A DNA stretch of 64,000 bases from Pseudomonas songnenensis (GCF_003696315.1 NZ_RFFN01000009.1:1-64000), one strand, 5' to 3'; shown: positions 31,725-45,305, numbered from the stretch's first letter. The notes: generated by a model from the letters alone, not told the origin. Numbers and translations are program-made.

Positions 31725-32084
31725 CTAGACGCCAGCAGGCGGGCTTTTCAGGTCATCATTGCCGGTAACCGTGGTGCCGTTGGTGGCGGCCGCCGCATTG
31801 GCCCGCAGCTGCTCCTCGTTGGCGGCGTACCGCTCGAAGGGCATCTGGTGCGAGCGTCCTTCGGCCATGCCGGCCTGTTCATTGACTTCGTTGAACACGC
31901 GCTTGGCTTCGCAGTGTCCGGTTACGCCGCGGGCTACGGCCATGCCGCCGATGCCCAGCTGCAGCAGGCCGCCGAGGCCGCCGCGACGCAGGCCCTTGGC
32001 GAGGAAGTACAGGCCGCCGGCCAGGGACATGGCGCGTTCCCAACCGTGGACGTTCTGTTCGAGGTGCTTGGACGAGTTGTTCAT
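31725..32084 (-). CDS. DUF2892 family small membrane protein
   Basis: 119 residues. NVHGWERAMSLAGGLYFLAKGLRRGGLGGLLQLGIGGMAVARGVTGHC fits DUF2892 (YgaP-like inner membrane domain): two short hydrophobic stretches around residues 20-35 and 42-58, and a G-H-C-x-A/P signature after the second. The C-terminal half is hydrophilic. ATG 32084 has GGAG 6 bases upstream. It follows ptrB on the same strand with 85 bases between. Function unknown. Confidence 0.8.
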   Translation of the reverse strand: MNNSSKHLEQNVHGWERAMSLAGGLYFLAKGLRRGGLGGLLQLGIGGMAVARGVTGHCEAKRVFNEVNEQAGMAEGRSHQMPFERYAANEEQLRANAAAATNGTTVTGNDDLKSPPAGV

Positions 32085-32169
32085 GGGTGGCTCCGACGAG
32101 GACATTCCTAATGAATGACTGTCGCCGGAGCCGGCTGTTCGGCACCGCAGGTCGGCAGGCTTGGGCCGA

Positions 32170-34200
32170 TCAGGCCATGCCGAACACCTTGAGCACGAAG
32201 GCGTACTCCAATGCCACGTCCTTGAGCGCCTGGTAGCGTCCGCTCATGCCGCCGTGGCCGGCGCCGAATTCGGTCTTGAGCAGCAACAGGTTGTCGTCGG
32301 TGCGGGTCGCGCGCAGCTTGGCGACCCATTTGGCCGCTTCCCAGTACTGCACGCGACTGTCGTTGTAACCAGCCACGGCGAGCAGCGCGGGGTAGGCCTG
32401 GGCGCGGATATTTTCGTAGGGCGCATAGGCCTTGATCCGCTCATGCACCTCCGGTTGATTCGGATCGCCCCATTCGTCGTACTCGGTGACGGTCAGCGGC
32501 AGGTCGGCGTTGAGCATGGTGTTGAGTACATCGACGAAGGGCACCTCGGCGACGGCCGCGCCGAACAGCTCCGGGCGCATGTTCAGCACCGCGCCGATCA
32601 GCAGGCCGCCGGCGCTGCCGCCGCTGATGGCCAGGCGCGGCGAGGTGGTGTAGCCGTCGGCCAGCAGCTGCTCGGCGCAGGCGATGAAGTCGCTGAAGGT
32701 GTTCGGCTTGTGTTCCAGCTTGCCGGCGCGATACCAGGCTTCGCCGAGATCGCCGCCGCCACGCACATGCGCGATGGCGAAGACGAAACCGCGGTCGAGC
32801 AGCGACAGGCGAGCATGGGAGAACCACGGGTCGAGGCTGTGCCCATAGGCACCGTAGCCATAGAGATAGAGCGGAGCCGGCTTGCCGAAGCTGTCACGCC
32901 GGCCGACCAGGCTGATGGGAATCTGCGTGCCGTCCTGGGCGGTCGCCCAGATGCGTCGACTTTCATAGGCGTCCGCATCGAAGGGGCCTTCCACCGGGGT
33001 TTCCTTGAGCACTGCCTGCGTGCCGTCGGCCAGCGTCAGCTGCCGGACTTGTGCCGGTCGGTTGAGCGCTTCGTAGCGCAGGCGGATCACCGTGCTGGTG
33101 AACTCCAGCGAATTCTGTACATGCAGACTGTAGGCCGCATCGGGCAGTTGCAGGCGATAGGGCTGCACGTCCTGTGGCCGCACCTCGATCACCGGCAGGC
33201 CGCTCTCGCGCAGGGTCAGGGTGATCGCCTCGGCGTTGAGGCTGACATCCTCGAGCATCACCGCGTCGTCATGCGGGACCAGTTCCTGCCAATGCTCCCG
33301 CTCGGGCTGCGCCTCGCTGGCGTGATAGAGGGCGAAGTTGATGCCCGCCTGATTGCTGCGGATCAGCCAGCTCCACTGACCTTCGTGAAGGCCATGATCG
33401 GGAAAGTACTCGTGGTCTTCCTGGCGTGGCGCCAGGCACGTCCATTGACCTTCCGGCTCATCCGCCGACAGCACCCAGGCTTCGCTGGTGGTCTTGCTGT
33501 GGGAAAGGATGACCAGCTGGCGCTCGGAGCTGGTGCGGTAGCAATGCACGAAGAAGCGTCCGTCCGGATCGTGAAATACCGCGTGGCTGCCAGTTTCTCC
33601 GAGGCGATGGCGGTAGATCTTGTGCGGGCGGTGGGTGTCGTCCAGTTCACCGTAGAACAGTGTCTGGCTGTCGTTGGCCCAGGTCATGCTGCCGTCGCAA
33701 TCGTCGAAGGGCAGGGCGGTCACGTCACCGCTGGCGAGGTCTTTGACGTACAGCCGGTAGATCTCGTCGCCCTCGCGGTCGAGGCTGTAGGCGAGCTTGC
33801 TGTGGTCCTGGCTGACGCTGAAGGCACCGAGCGAAAGGAAGCCGCCGCCGGCCAGCTCATTGGGGTCGAGCAGCAGCTGTTCGGCGTTATCGTCAACAGT
33901 GAGCGAGCCATCGAGCGGGCGCGGGCAGCGATAGTGCCGCGGGTATTCGTCGCCAGCCGTGGTGCGCTGGTAATACAGCCAGGGTCCCCAGGGTGACGGC
34001 AGGGAGAGGTCGGTTTCGCGGATGCGGCCCTTGATTTCCTGGAACAGCGTCTCGCGCAGTTCGGCCTGGTCGGCCAGCTGTTCTTCGAGATAGGCATTCT
34101 CCGCCTTGAGGTATGCCAGCACGTCTTCGGCGTCGCGATTCTCCAGCCAGCGATAGGGATCGGTGCCGGTGTCGGCGCGGGCGATGGGGGCGTGGGACAT
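32170..34200 (-). CDS. ptrB: Oligopeptidase B (prolyl oligopeptidase family)
   Basis: 676-residue serine peptidase that cleaves short peptides after Arg/Lys. N-terminal seven-bladed propeller (about 70-400) followed by an alpha/beta hydrolase domain with nucleophile GGSAGG (Ser529), the region SRVQYWEAAKW that carries the catalytic Asp shortly before, and catalytic His649 in GAGHGG. ALYLYGYGAYG-type and ILSHSK segments are typical of the OpdB branch. ATG 34200 has CCGGAG upstream; 16 upstream residues are probably not translated. Cytoplasmic; no signal peptide. Confidence 0.93.
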   Translation of the reverse strand: MSHAPIARADTGTDPYRWLENRDAEDVLAYLKAENAYLEEQLADQAELRETLFQEIKGRIRETDLSLPSPWGPWLYYQRTTAGDEYPRHYRCPRPLDGSLTVDDNAEQLLLDPNELAGGGFLSLGAFSVSQDHSKLAYSLDREGDEIYRLYVKDLASGDVTALPFDDCDGSMTWANDSQTLFYGELDDTHRPHKIYRHRLGETGSHAVFHDPDGRFFVHCYRTSSERQLVILSHSKTTSEAWVLSADEPEGQWTCLAPRQEDHEYFPDHGLHEGQWSWLIRSNQAGINFALYHASEAQPEREHWQELVPHDDAVMLEDVSLNAEAITLTLRESGLPVIEVRPQDVQPYRLQLPDAAYSLHVQNSLEFTSTVIRLRYEALNRPAQVRQLTLADGTQAVLKETPVEGPFDADAYESRRIWATAQDGTQIPISLVGRRDSFGKPAPLYLYGYGAYGHSLDPWFSHARLSLLDRGFVFAIAHVRGGGDLGEAWYRAGKLEHKPNTFSDFIACAEQLLADGYTTSPRLAISGGSAGGLLIGAVLNMRPELFGAAVAEVPFVDVLNTMLNADLPLTVTEYDEWGDPNQPEVHERIKAYAPYENIRAQAYPALLAVAGYNDSRVQYWEAAKWVAKLRATRTDDNLLLLKTEFGAGHGGMSGRYQALKDVALEYAFVLKVFGMA

Positions 34201-37982
<3,782 letters not shown>

Positions 37983-38065
37983 CAGACAGATGCAAATGAC
38001 TGCGCTAGGCTGACAGCCAATCTCGCGACTGAGCGGGAATATGATTGTCAGCCGGTGCATGGAAG

Positions 38066-38096
38066 CCGGGGCCTGGTGCCCCGGTTTTTCTTTTTT
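38066..38096 (+). terminator. Rho-independent terminator of fadBA
   Basis: CCGGGGC (38066-38072), 5-base loop, GCCCCGG (38078-38084), TTTTTCTTTTTT. Confidence 0.9.
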
Positions 38097-38116
38097 GTAT
38101 TTGTGTGGAGGTAGGC

Positions 38117-38350
38117 ATGCAGTTGCAGCCGGGGCGTTATCGCCATTACAAGGGGCCGGAGTATCGCGTGTTCGCTGTGGCGCGACACTCAGAGACGGAA
38201 GAGCCGGTAGTCTTCTATCAGGCGTTATACGGCGAGCGCGGCCTCTGGGTGCGGCCATTATCGATGTTCACCGAAACGGTGGAGGTCAATGGTGAAACGG
38301 TGCCGCGGTTCGCACTGATCGAAGCCGAGGCGAGCCTTTTTGCTGGCTGA
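38117..38350 (+). CDS. DUF1653 family protein
   Basis: 77 residues. LQPGRYRHYKGPEYRVFAVARHSETEEPVVFYQALYGERGLWVRPLSMF matches the DUF1653 pattern (G-x-Y-x-H-Y-K-G, E-x-x-V-x-Y-x-x-L, W-x-R-P-x-x-M-F). ATG 38117 follows GGAGGTAGGC; the open frame further upstream crosses the fadBA terminator and is not coding. No catalytic function is known. The family is found in many proteobacteria as a stand-alone domain. Confidence 0.88.
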   Translation: MQLQPGRYRHYKGPEYRVFAVARHSETEEPVVFYQALYGERGLWVRPLSMFTETVEVNGETVPRFALIEAEASLFAG

Positions 38351-38638
38351 ACTGGCATTTGGCCATTTCGCTCGCGCTTGACCTCACGTCCATCGCCACT
38401 ATATATAGCGGTGCTTTTCAGGCAGAGCTAAACCTCAGCGTCTGGTTCGTGGCATCGAGTCGGTGCTCTGTTTCGCGAACGGCCATGCCAGGCAACGGCA
38501 ACCGGCCTTCTTGCCTGCCTTGTTCGCAAAGCGCGCATCAACGTTCACCGATGCCTTACCGGCCGAGATTGGTTTGGGCATTCAAACTGCCGGAGGCGTC
38601 GCCTCTGTTCACCTCTAGATTCAGGAACTCTCCTCTCC

Positions 38639-41242
38639 ATGGGTAAATCGCTGGTCATCGTGGAATCACCGGCCAAGGCCAAGACAATCAACAAGTATCT
38701 GGGCAACCAATACGTGGTGAAGTCGAGTATCGGCCACATCCGCGACCTTCCTACCAGCGGCTCTGCCAACAAGGAGCCGGTCAAGCGCGGCAAGGCGGCT
38801 GCGGCCGAAGCGCCTGCGCTGTCGCCCAAGGAGAAGGCCAAGCGTCAGCTGATCGCGCGCATGGGCGTCGATCCGGAACATGGCTGGAAGGCCAAGTACG
38901 AGATCCTGCCCGGCAAGGAAAAGGTCATCGAAGAACTGCGTCGCCTGGCCAAGGAAGCCGACACCATCTATCTCGCGACCGACTTGGATAGAGAGGGGGA
39001 GGCCATCGCCTGGCACCTGCGCGAGTCGATTGGCGGCGATGACAGCCGCTACAAGCGCGTGGTGTTCAACGAGATCACCAAGAAGGCGATTCAGGAGGCG
39101 TTCTCCAAGCCTGGCGAGCTTGATCTGAACCGGGTCAACGCGCAGCAGGCGCGTCGTTTCCTCGATCGTGTAGTCGGCTACATGGTGTCGCCGCTGCTGT
39201 GGGCAAAGATCGCCCGCGGCCTGTCTGCCGGTCGCGTGCAGTCGGTGGCGGTGAAGCTGGTGGTCGAGCGCGAACGCGAGATTCGGGCCTTCGTCCCGGA
39301 AGAATATTGGGAAGTGCACGCGGATCTGGCGACTGCTCAGCAGGCCAAGGTGCGCTTCGAGGTCGCCCGCGAAAAGGGTGAGGCGTTCAAGCCGCTGAAC
39401 GAGGCGCAGGCCAATGCCGCGCTCGAAAAGCTCAACGGCGCCCAGTACAGCGTCAGCAAGCGCGAAGACAAACCGACCAGCAGCAAGCCCTCGGCGCCCT
39501 TCATCACTTCGACCCTGCAGCAGGCGGCGAGCAATCGCCTCGGCTTCGGTGTGAAGAAGACCATGATGATGGCTCAGCGTTTGTACGAAGCCGGTTACAT
39601 CACCTACATGCGTACCGACTCGACCAACCTTTCCGCTGACGCCATCGGCATGGTGCGCGGCTTCATCGAGAGCGAGTTCGGCGACAAGTACCTGCCGGAA
39701 AAGCCCAACGTCTATTCGAGCAAGGAAGGCGCACAGGAAGCGCACGAGGCAATCCGTCCGTCCGACGTCAACCTGCGGCCGACCCAGCTGTCCGGCATGG
39801 AGCGCGATGCCGAGCGCCTGTACGAGCTGATCTGGCGTCAGTTCGTTGCCTGCCAGATGCCGCCGGCGCAGTACCTGTCCACCAGCGTTACGGTGGCCGC
39901 CGGTGATTTCGAGCTGCGCGCCAAGGGTCGCATCCTCAAGTTCGACGGCTACACCAAGGTCATGCCGCAGCAGAGCAAGGCCGGCGAGGATGACGTGCTG
40001 CCGGAAATGAACAAGGGCGACGACATGAAGCTGCTCAAGCTCGACCCGAGCCAGCACTTCACCAAGCCGCCGGCGCGTTATTCCGAAGCCAGTCTGGTCA
40101 AGGAAATGGAGAAGCGCGGTATCGGCCGGCCATCGACCTATGCGGCGATCATCTCGACCATTCAGGACCGCGGCTACGTCTCGCTGCACAATCGCCGTTT
40201 CTATTCGGAGAAGATGGGCGACATCGTCACTGAGCGTCTGTCCGAGAGCTTCAACAACCTCATGGACTACGGTTTCACCGCCGGCATGGAAGAGCACCTG
40301 GACGACGTCGCCCAGGGCGAGCGCGACTGGAAGCACGTGCTGGACGAGTTCTATGGTGACTTCCGCAAGAAGCTCGAAGTTGCCGAAGCCAGCGAGAACG
40401 GCATGCGCGCCAACCAGCCGACCCTGACCGACATCCCGTGCAAGGTCTGCGGCCGGCCGATGATGATCCGTACCGCCTCGACCGGCGTGTTCCTTGGCTG
40501 CTCCGGCTACAGCCTGCCGCCGAAGGAGCGCTGCAAGTCCACCGTCAACCTGGTTCCGGGCGACGAGATTGCTGCCGATGACGAGGGTGAGTCCGAATCC
40601 CGCGTGCTGCTGGGCAAGCACCGCTGCCCGATTTGCAGCACTGCGATGGATGCCTATCTGCTCGACGAGACGCAGAAGCTGCATATCTGCGGCAATAACC
40701 CCGACTGCTCCGGATACGAGATCGAGAAGGGCCAGTACCGCATCAAGGGCTATGAAGGTCCGAGCCTGGAATGCGACAAGTGCGGCAGCGAAATGCAGCT
40801 CAAGACCGGCCGCTTCGGCAAGTTCTTCGGTTGCACCAACGCCGAATGCAAGAACACCCGCAAGCTGCTGAAGAATGGCGAAGCCGCGCCACCGAAGATG
40901 GATGCGGTGAAGATGCCGGAACTCAAGTGCGAGAAGGTGGATGACACCTACGTGCTGCGAGACGGTGCGTCCGGTCTGTTCCTGGCGGCCAGTCAGTTCC
41001 CGAAGAATCGCGAAACCCGTGCGCCGCTGGTGCGTGAGCTGATCCCGCACAAGGACGAGATCGATCCCAAGTATCACTTCCTGCTCGAAGCGCCGCAGAA
41101 AGATCCGGAAGGCCGCTTCGCGGTCATCCGTTTCAGTCGCAAGACCAAGGAGCAGTACGTGCAGACCGAAGTGGACGGCAAGCCGACCGGCTGGAAGGCG
41201 TTCTACGACGGCGGCAAGTGGAAGGTCGAAGACAAACGCTGA
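38639..41242 (+). CDS. topA: DNA topoisomerase I
   Basis: Relaxes negative supercoils by a type IA mechanism. 867 residues: Toprim domain at the N-terminus ([19 protein letters not shown]; acidic [14 protein letters not shown]), type IA core with active-site Tyr323 in ITYMRTDST, and C-terminal zinc ribbons ([15 protein letters not shown]...[22 protein letters not shown]). The order fadBA - topA - DUF6586 - lexA region equals PA3014-PA3007 of P. aeruginosa as I recall it. The 288 bases upstream contain no gene and should hold the promoter. Confidence 0.97.
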   Translation: MGKSLVIVESPAKAKTINKYLGNQYVVKSSIGHIRDLPTSGSANKEPVKRGKAAAAEAPALSPKEKAKRQLIARMGVDPEHGWKAKYEILPGKEKVIEELRRLAKEADTIYLATDLDREGEAIAWHLRESIGGDDSRYKRVVFNEITKKAIQEAFSKPGELDLNRVNAQQARRFLDRVVGYMVSPLLWAKIARGLSAGRVQSVAVKLVVEREREIRAFVPEEYWEVHADLATAQQAKVRFEVAREKGEAFKPLNEAQANAALEKLNGAQYSVSKREDKPTSSKPSAPFITSTLQQAASNRLGFGVKKTMMMAQRLYEAGYITYMRTDSTNLSADAIGMVRGFIESEFGDKYLPEKPNVYSSKEGAQEAHEAIRPSDVNLRPTQLSGMERDAERLYELIWRQFVACQMPPAQYLSTSVTVAAGDFELRAKGRILKFDGYTKVMPQQSKAGEDDVLPEMNKGDDMKLLKLDPSQHFTKPPARYSEASLVKEMEKRGIGRPSTYAAIISTIQDRGYVSLHNRRFYSEKMGDIVTERLSESFNNLMDYGFTAGMEEHLDDVAQGERDWKHVLDEFYGDFRKKLEVAEASENGMRANQPTLTDIPCKVCGRPMMIRTASTGVFLGCSGYSLPPKERCKSTVNLVPGDEIAADDEGESESRVLLGKHRCPICSTAMDAYLLDETQKLHICGNNPDCSGYEIEKGQYRIKGYEGPSLECDKCGSEMQLKTGRFGKFFGCTNAECKNTRKLLKNGEAAPPKMDAVKMPELKCEKVDDTYVLRDGASGLFLAASQFPKNRETRAPLVRELIPHKDEIDPKYHFLLEAPQKDPEGRFAVIRFSRKTKEQYVQTEVDGKPTGWKAFYDGGKWKVEDKR

Positions 41243-41292
41243 TTTCGTTGCGGTCGACTGCTCAGCAGATCGGCCGGACCGAGCGCATTCCT

Positions 41293-41323
41293 CAGATCGG
41301 CTGACGGTTCGTCAGCCGATCTG
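41293..41323. repeat. 13-base inverted repeat after topA
   Basis: CAGATCGGCTGAC (41293-41305), loop GGTTC, GTCAGCCGATCTG (41311-41323): a perfect stem. No T-tract follows, so it is either an atypical terminator or an mRNA processing/protection hairpin. Confidence 0.75.
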
Positions 41324-41378
41324 GTGCGGCAACCTGTGAAGGTCCATTCTCTGTTCATCTGCTTTCGGAGAGCACGCC

Positions 41379-41897
41379 ATGGCTCACGAGCTCTACACGC
41401 GCACCAACCAGAAGATCTTCTTCGCCGGCCTGTCATTGGAAAGCTGGCGCAAGGCCGAAGAGTCTGCCTCGATGAATTCACAAGGCATGGTCCAGGCCGA
41501 GCGCGAGGCCTGCCTGTTCCACCTTTACGGCGCCTTGCTTGGGCTATGCCATGAAATCGCCGGTTACTACCGATCGCCCGGTGCAGATGCACCGGTAGTC
41601 GAGGCTTTTCTGACCCGTAGCGTGCTCGAGGCGGCACCGAGCCCCGAACTCGCCGAACTGCTGGAGTTGTCGGAGCAGCCAGGCACCTGGCTCGGGCAGT
41701 TGCTTACTGCCTACCGAGAGTTGTTCCAGCCCCCGCGTGCCCCGGCGAAGGCCAAGACCGATCCGCGCCAGCCGCTGATCGAGGCAGTCAGTGTCGAGGA
41801 TGAAGCGCCGCCGCTGTCGCGCGTCGAGCTGGAAGCCTGGCGTCAGAACCTCAAAGGCCTGGCGTTACGTTTTCGCGAGTCGCTCACCGAGTGGTGA
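41379..41897 (+). CDS. DUF6586 family protein
   Basis: 172 residues, soluble and mostly helical, no signal peptide. N-terminal MAHELYTRTNQKIFFAGLSLESW and a central ACLFHLYGALLGLCHEIAGYY segment are typical of the pseudomonad family (PA3010-like). The region around residues 120-145 is a Pro/Ala-rich linker. Function unknown; conserved next to topA and the lexA-sulA pair, which may be positional only. ATG 41379 lies after GGAGAGCACGCC. Confidence 0.85.
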   Translation: MAHELYTRTNQKIFFAGLSLESWRKAEESASMNSQGMVQAEREACLFHLYGALLGLCHEIAGYYRSPGADAPVVEAFLTRSVLEAAPSPELAELLELSEQPGTWLGQLLTAYRELFQPPRAPAKAKTDPRQPLIEAVSVEDEAPPLSRVELEAWRQNLKGLALRFRESLTEW

Positions 41898-41914
41898 CAG
41901 CGGGTGCCGCGGTA

Positions 41915-42754
41915 TCAGCCGCGGTGCCTGATGCCCAGGACCATGGCGATGCCGCCGAGAATCGCCGCGCCTGAGATGATCAGCGTTGGCGTCAACGCTT
42001 CACCTAGCAGCGCAGCCCCGGCTATGGCGGTGAGTAGCGGAACGCTGAGCTGCACGCTCGCTGCCTGTACTGCCGCAAGACCGGGCAGTGCTGCGTACCA
42101 GATGGCGTAGCCGACGCCAGAGGCCAGTGCCCCGGAAAGCAACGCATAGACAACCCCGGGTGCGTCCCATTGCTGCTGGCCAAGCATCACCAGGCAAAGC
42201 ACGGCGGCGAATGGCACGGCCTTGATGAAATTGCCCGCAGTTGCTGCCAGGGGATTGCTCGCGCCCCGTCCGCGCAACGAATAGATGCCCCAGGCGACAC
42301 CGGACAGCAGCATGAGCAGTGCGCCCTCCAATGCCGGTGCACGGCTTCCCGGCAGCAGCAGAATCAGCAGTCCACTCAACGCCAGCAGCAAACCGGCCAT
42401 CTGGCCGGCGCTGAAGCGCTCGCCGCTCAGCAATCCCCAGACAAGCATGCTCAGCTGCACCGCGCCAAACAGCAGCAGGGCGCCAGCTCCCGCGTCCAGG
42501 TTGATATAGGCAAAGGAAAAGCTGGCAGCGTAGACAAACAGCGCCAGGGCGCTTAGCCAGTCACCGCCCGCTGAGCGCCGATCCCGACTTAGGCGCAACA
42601 GCAGCCACAGCATGAGCGCCCCGGCGAGGATACGCAGTCCTGTGAAGCTGGCCGGGTCGATAGTGGTATCGCGCAGGGCGATACGGCACAGAATCGAATT
42701 GCCGGCGAACGCCAGCATTGCCAGAGCGGTTAGCAGCAAGGTGCGGGGGCGCAT
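41915..42754 (-). CDS. EamA/DMT superfamily permease
   Basis: 279 residues with ten predicted membrane helices in two EamA repeats (first FAGNSILCRIALRDTTIDP, second SGVAWGIYSLRGRGASNP). Members export amino acids or metabolites; substrate not deducible. ATG 42754 has AAGGA 6 bases upstream; a TTG two codons before is not needed. Convergent with the DUF6586 gene. Confidence 0.88.
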   Translation of the reverse strand: MRPRTLLLTALAMLAFAGNSILCRIALRDTTIDPASFTGLRILAGALMLWLLLRLSRDRRSAGGDWLSALALFVYAASFSFAYINLDAGAGALLLFGAVQLSMLVWGLLSGERFSAGQMAGLLLALSGLLILLLPGSRAPALEGALLMLLSGVAWGIYSLRGRGASNPLAATAGNFIKAVPFAAVLCLVMLGQQQWDAPGVVYALLSGALASGVGYAIWYAALPGLAAVQAASVQLSVPLLTAIAGAALLGEALTPTLIISGAAILGGIAMVLGIRHRG

Positions 42755-42898
42755 GCGCAATCCTTATCGCGGCATGTATCCGCGTTTTTTTCAGCGCATG
42801 CTACGTGCCGATTCCTGTGGGCGCATCGTTTTCTTGCTTCCCCATCGTCCGGAATCCTCCGGCAGCCATGCTGCAGATCCTGCCAGGGCAGGCAAAGG

Positions 42899-42927
42899 CT
42901 GTCCTGAGGTCGGTCGGCTGGTACAAT
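42899..42927 (+). promoter_or_regulatory. Probable sigma-70 promoter of the 42954 gene
   Basis: TACAAT at 42922-42927 is a good -10 box; CTGTCC at 42899-42904 is a weak -35 with 17-base spacing. The gene starts 27 bases downstream. Confidence 0.4.
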
Positions 42928-42953
42928 GGCCGCCTTTCACGCGGAGCTGATCA

Positions 42954-43190
42954 ATGCCTACATCTTTTCTGGAAATCGTCGAGCTACCTGACGGGCGTAT
43001 CGTGCTCCGTCGTGCCGAGGACGAAGAGGTGTTGGTCACGCTGGATTTTTCCGATGACGCCAAACTTTTCCTGCAGGGCCAGCACGTCGAGATCGCCAAG
43101 GCGATGTTCAATGTAGGCGTTCAGATGGCCGGGCGCATGTCGGAAGGGGATTTCGAGCGTGACGATGACGAACCGCGCGTTCTGCACTGA
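42954..43190 (+). CDS. Small acidic conserved hypothetical protein
   Basis: 78 residues, acidic (several D/E pairs; ends SEGDFERDDDEPRVLH), no membrane segment. It sits where PA3009 lies in P. aeruginosa, between the topA-linked genes and sulA-lexA. ATG 42954 has GGAG upstream. Convergent with sulA. No domain recognised beyond conservation in pseudomonads, which is from memory. Confidence 0.82.
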   Translation: MPTSFLEIVELPDGRIVLRRAEDEEVLVTLDFSDDAKLFLQGQHVEIAKAMFNVGVQMAGRMSEGDFERDDDEPRVLH

Positions 43191-43253
43191 CCGCGCCGTT
43201 ACCCGAAAGCAGTAATCTCAGGATTCTAGCAGCACGTCCCTGTGCTCTATCGC

Positions 43254-43730
43254 TCAACAACCCAGACGAATATTCAGGCTCTGAGCTTCGCCAAGACTGG
43301 CGGCCGCACGGAGTTTGTCGCGCGTTGCGCCCTCAAGCTGGCCAAACCAGCTGACTACGGTATGGCTGCAGCCTGAGGCCAGCGCTTTGCAGGCGAGTTC
43401 CAGCGCGCCCGCGGCGTCGCGCGGCTGCAGCAGGATGATGCGTTCGCGATTCAGACCGCACTTGCGCAGCCAGTTCTGCGAGAGGAAGGCTGGCGGGGCA
43501 ATCAGTGTCAGCCAGCGGCTGTCAGCGGCGTCGCCGAGTTCACGCAGGACTGGAGCGAGCAACAGATGGCAGTGCTCGCTGCTGCCGCTCAGGCTCAATT
43601 CGCTCAGATACTCCTTGTCCTGCTCGGATTTCTTGCGTGGTTTCAGGCTGCCAAACGGTGCCAGGCTTTGCGCAATGACGCCGTCGAACAACGAAAGTTG
43701 GGGCCGGGAAGTGCTGGTCTGGTACTGCAT
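43254..43730 (-). CDS. sulA: SOS cell division inhibitor SulA
   Basis: 158 residues. Blocks FtsZ polymerisation during the SOS response. The core (LTLIAPPAFLSQNWLRKCGLNRERIILLQP and VSWFGQLEGATRDKLRAAA, given by key residues) matches pseudomonad SulA. It starts 11 bases after the lexA stop with GGAG upstream, so it is co-transcribed with lexA and needs no operator of its own. Confidence 0.93.
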   Translation of the reverse strand: MQYQTSTSRPQLSLFDGVIAQSLAPFGSLKPRKKSEQDKEYLSELSLSGSSEHCHLLLAPVLRELGDAADSRWLTLIAPPAFLSQNWLRKCGLNRERIILLQPRDAAGALELACKALASGCSHTVVSWFGQLEGATRDKLRAAASLGEAQSLNIRLGC

Positions 43731-43741
43731 GAACCTTCTCC

Positions 43742-44350
43742 TTAGCGGCGGATGACGCCGACACTCAAGCCTTCTATCACCAGTTCCTGTTGCTCGAGGT
43801 CGACCTCGATGGGCGCGAACTCGGGGTTTTCAGCCAACAGCCAAACCTTCTTGCCGTCACGCTTGAAACGTTTCACCGTGACTTCGTCACCCACGCGAGC
43901 AACCACGATCTGGCCGTTGCGCGCCTCGCGCGTCGTGTGCACGGCCAGCAGGTCGCCATCGAAAATGCCAACGTCCTTCATGCTCATGCCGTGGACACGG
44001 AGCAGATAATCGGCGCGCGGATGGAAAAAAGCGGGGCTGATCTGGCAGGATTCTTCGACATGTTGCTGCGCCAGAATCGGCGCGCCGGCGGCAACGCGGC
44101 CGATGATCGGCAAGCCATTGTCGGACGCGGCAGGTTCGAAGTCCGGAATACGTATCCCGCGGGACGCGCCGGGCGTCATCTCGATGGCGCCTTTGCGGGC
44201 AAGTGCCTTCAGATGTTCTTCGGCAGCGTTGGGCGATTTGAAGCCGAGCTCCTGAGCGATCTCCGCACGGGTGGGCGGATAACCGTTGTCTTCCAGGCAA
44301 CGCTTGATGAACGCGAGGATTTCCGTCTGGCGAGGCGTCAGCTTGATCAT
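43742..44350 (-). CDS. lexA: SOS repressor LexA
   Basis: 202 residues: winged-helix DNA-binding domain at 1-70 ([24 protein letters not shown] at the start), autocleavage site Ala88-Gly89 in GRVAAGAP, catalytic Ser123 (GMSMKDVG) and Lys160 (DEVTVKRF). Represses its own operon with sulA; RecA-stimulated self-cleavage induces SOS. Two LexA operators lie just upstream. Confidence 0.97.
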   Translation of the reverse strand: MIKLTPRQTEILAFIKRCLEDNGYPPTRAEIAQELGFKSPNAAEEHLKALARKGAIEMTPGASRGIRIPDFEPAASDNGLPIIGRVAAGAPILAQQHVEESCQISPAFFHPRADYLLRVHGMSMKDVGIFDGDLLAVHTTREARNGQIVVARVGDEVTVKRFKRDGKKVWLLAENPEFAPIEVDLEQQELVIEGLSVGVIRR

Positions 44351-44358
44351 GTCGGTCT

Positions 44359-44374
44359 CTGTTCTTTTATACAG
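44359..44374. promoter_or_regulatory. LexA operator, proximal
   Basis: CTGT-N8-ACAG (CTGTTCTTTTATACAG), 9 bases upstream of the lexA start: a standard gammaproteobacterial SOS box. Confidence 0.92.
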
Positions 44375-44377
44375 TGA

Positions 44378-44393
44378 CTGGGATTATATACAG
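44378..44393. promoter_or_regulatory. LexA operator, distal
   Basis: CTGGGATTATATACAG, i.e. CTG-N10-CAG with one deviation (CTGG). Three bases separate it from the proximal box; tandem boxes are typical of lexA genes. Confidence 0.85.
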
Positions 44394-44517
44394 TGATCCG
44401 GCCTTGGCAACGAATGATTCTTGGAATGGCCGCTGCTGCGTTTAGCCGGTCACAGATCGCGTCTGCGACAATGACGCTAGTGCGGCAAGGCGTTTCGTGG
44501 TTGACTTGCCGGTCGGT

Positions 44518-44531
44518 GAAACGTAAGTTTC
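44518..44531. promoter_or_regulatory. PsrA operator
   Basis: GAAAC-GTAA-GTTTC, an exact match to the known PsrA palindrome GAAAC(N4)GTTTC, 28 bases upstream of the psrA start. Supports autoregulation by PsrA, relieved by long-chain fatty acids. Confidence 0.9.
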
Positions 44532-44559
44532 AAACAGTTGTTTGTCTTTCGGAGGGGGC

Positions 44560-45267
44560 ATGGCGCAGTCGGAAACAGTTGAGCGCATTCTTGATGCAGC
44601 GGAACAGCTGTTCGCGGAAAAAGGCTTCGCCGAAACCTCGCTTCGTCTGATCACCAGCAAGGCTGGGGTCAATCTGGCAGCGGTGAACTACCACTTCGGC
44701 TCGAAGAAAGCGCTGATCCAGGCGGTGTTTTCGCGGTTTCTCGGACCGTTCTGCGCAAGTCTCGAGCGCGAGCTGGATCGCCGCGAGGCGCTGACCGACA
44801 AGAAGGATTCGCTGGAAGAGCTGCTGGAAATCCTTGTCGAGCAGGCCCTGGCGGTCAAGCCGCGCAGTGGCGACGATCTGTCGATCTTCATGCGCTTGTT
44901 GGGGCTCTCCTTCAGCCAGAGCCAGGGTCACCTGCGGCGTTATCTGGAGGACATGTACGGCAAGGTATTTCGTCGTTACATGCTCAAGGTGCACGACGCC
45001 GCGCCGGCCATACCGCCCATCGAGTTGTTCTGGCGCGTGCACTTCATGCTCGGCGCGGCGGCGTTCAGCATGTCGGGCATCAAGGCCTTGCGCGCTATCT
45101 CCGAGAACGATTTCGGTGTCCGGACTTCGATCGAGCAGGTCATGCGCATGATGGTGCCGTTTCTGGCGGCTGGCATGCGTGCCGACAGTGGGATCGACGA
45201 CACCACGCTTGCTGCGGCACAGCCGATCGCACGGCGTAACGCGGTGGCAATTCCGGCGAAGGGTTGA
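44560..45267 (+). CDS. psrA: TetR-family fatty-acid-responsive regulator PsrA
   Basis: 235 residues. TetR helix-turn-helix at about 5-50 (VERILDAAEQLFAEKGFAETSLRLI...NLAAVNYHFGSKKALI by key residues) and a ligand-binding C-terminal domain. PsrA represses beta-oxidation genes and itself and activates rpoS in Pseudomonas. ATG 44560 follows GGAGGGGGC. A perfect operator precedes it. It is divergent from lexA, the PA3006/PA3007 arrangement. Confidence 0.95.
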   Translation: MAQSETVERILDAAEQLFAEKGFAETSLRLITSKAGVNLAAVNYHFGSKKALIQAVFSRFLGPFCASLERELDRREALTDKKDSLEELLEILVEQALAVKPRSGDDLSIFMRLLGLSFSQSQGHLRRYLEDMYGKVFRRYMLKVHDAAPAIPPIELFWRVHFMLGAAAFSMSGIKALRAISENDFGVRTSIEQVMRMMVPFLAAGMRADSGIDDTTLAAAQPIARRNAVAIPAKG

Positions 45268-45305
45268 GCTGCAAGCCGGCCGGGCGATCGGCTAAGCTAG
45301 CCGCC

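Noticed and set aside
38666-41077. An 803-codon open frame antisense to topA
   Set aside because: Shadow of topA with low-complexity translation and no ribosome binding site.
44359-44393. Phage-type operators upstream of lexA
   Set aside because: The CTGT-N8-ACAG form and position identify SOS boxes; there are no phage genes.
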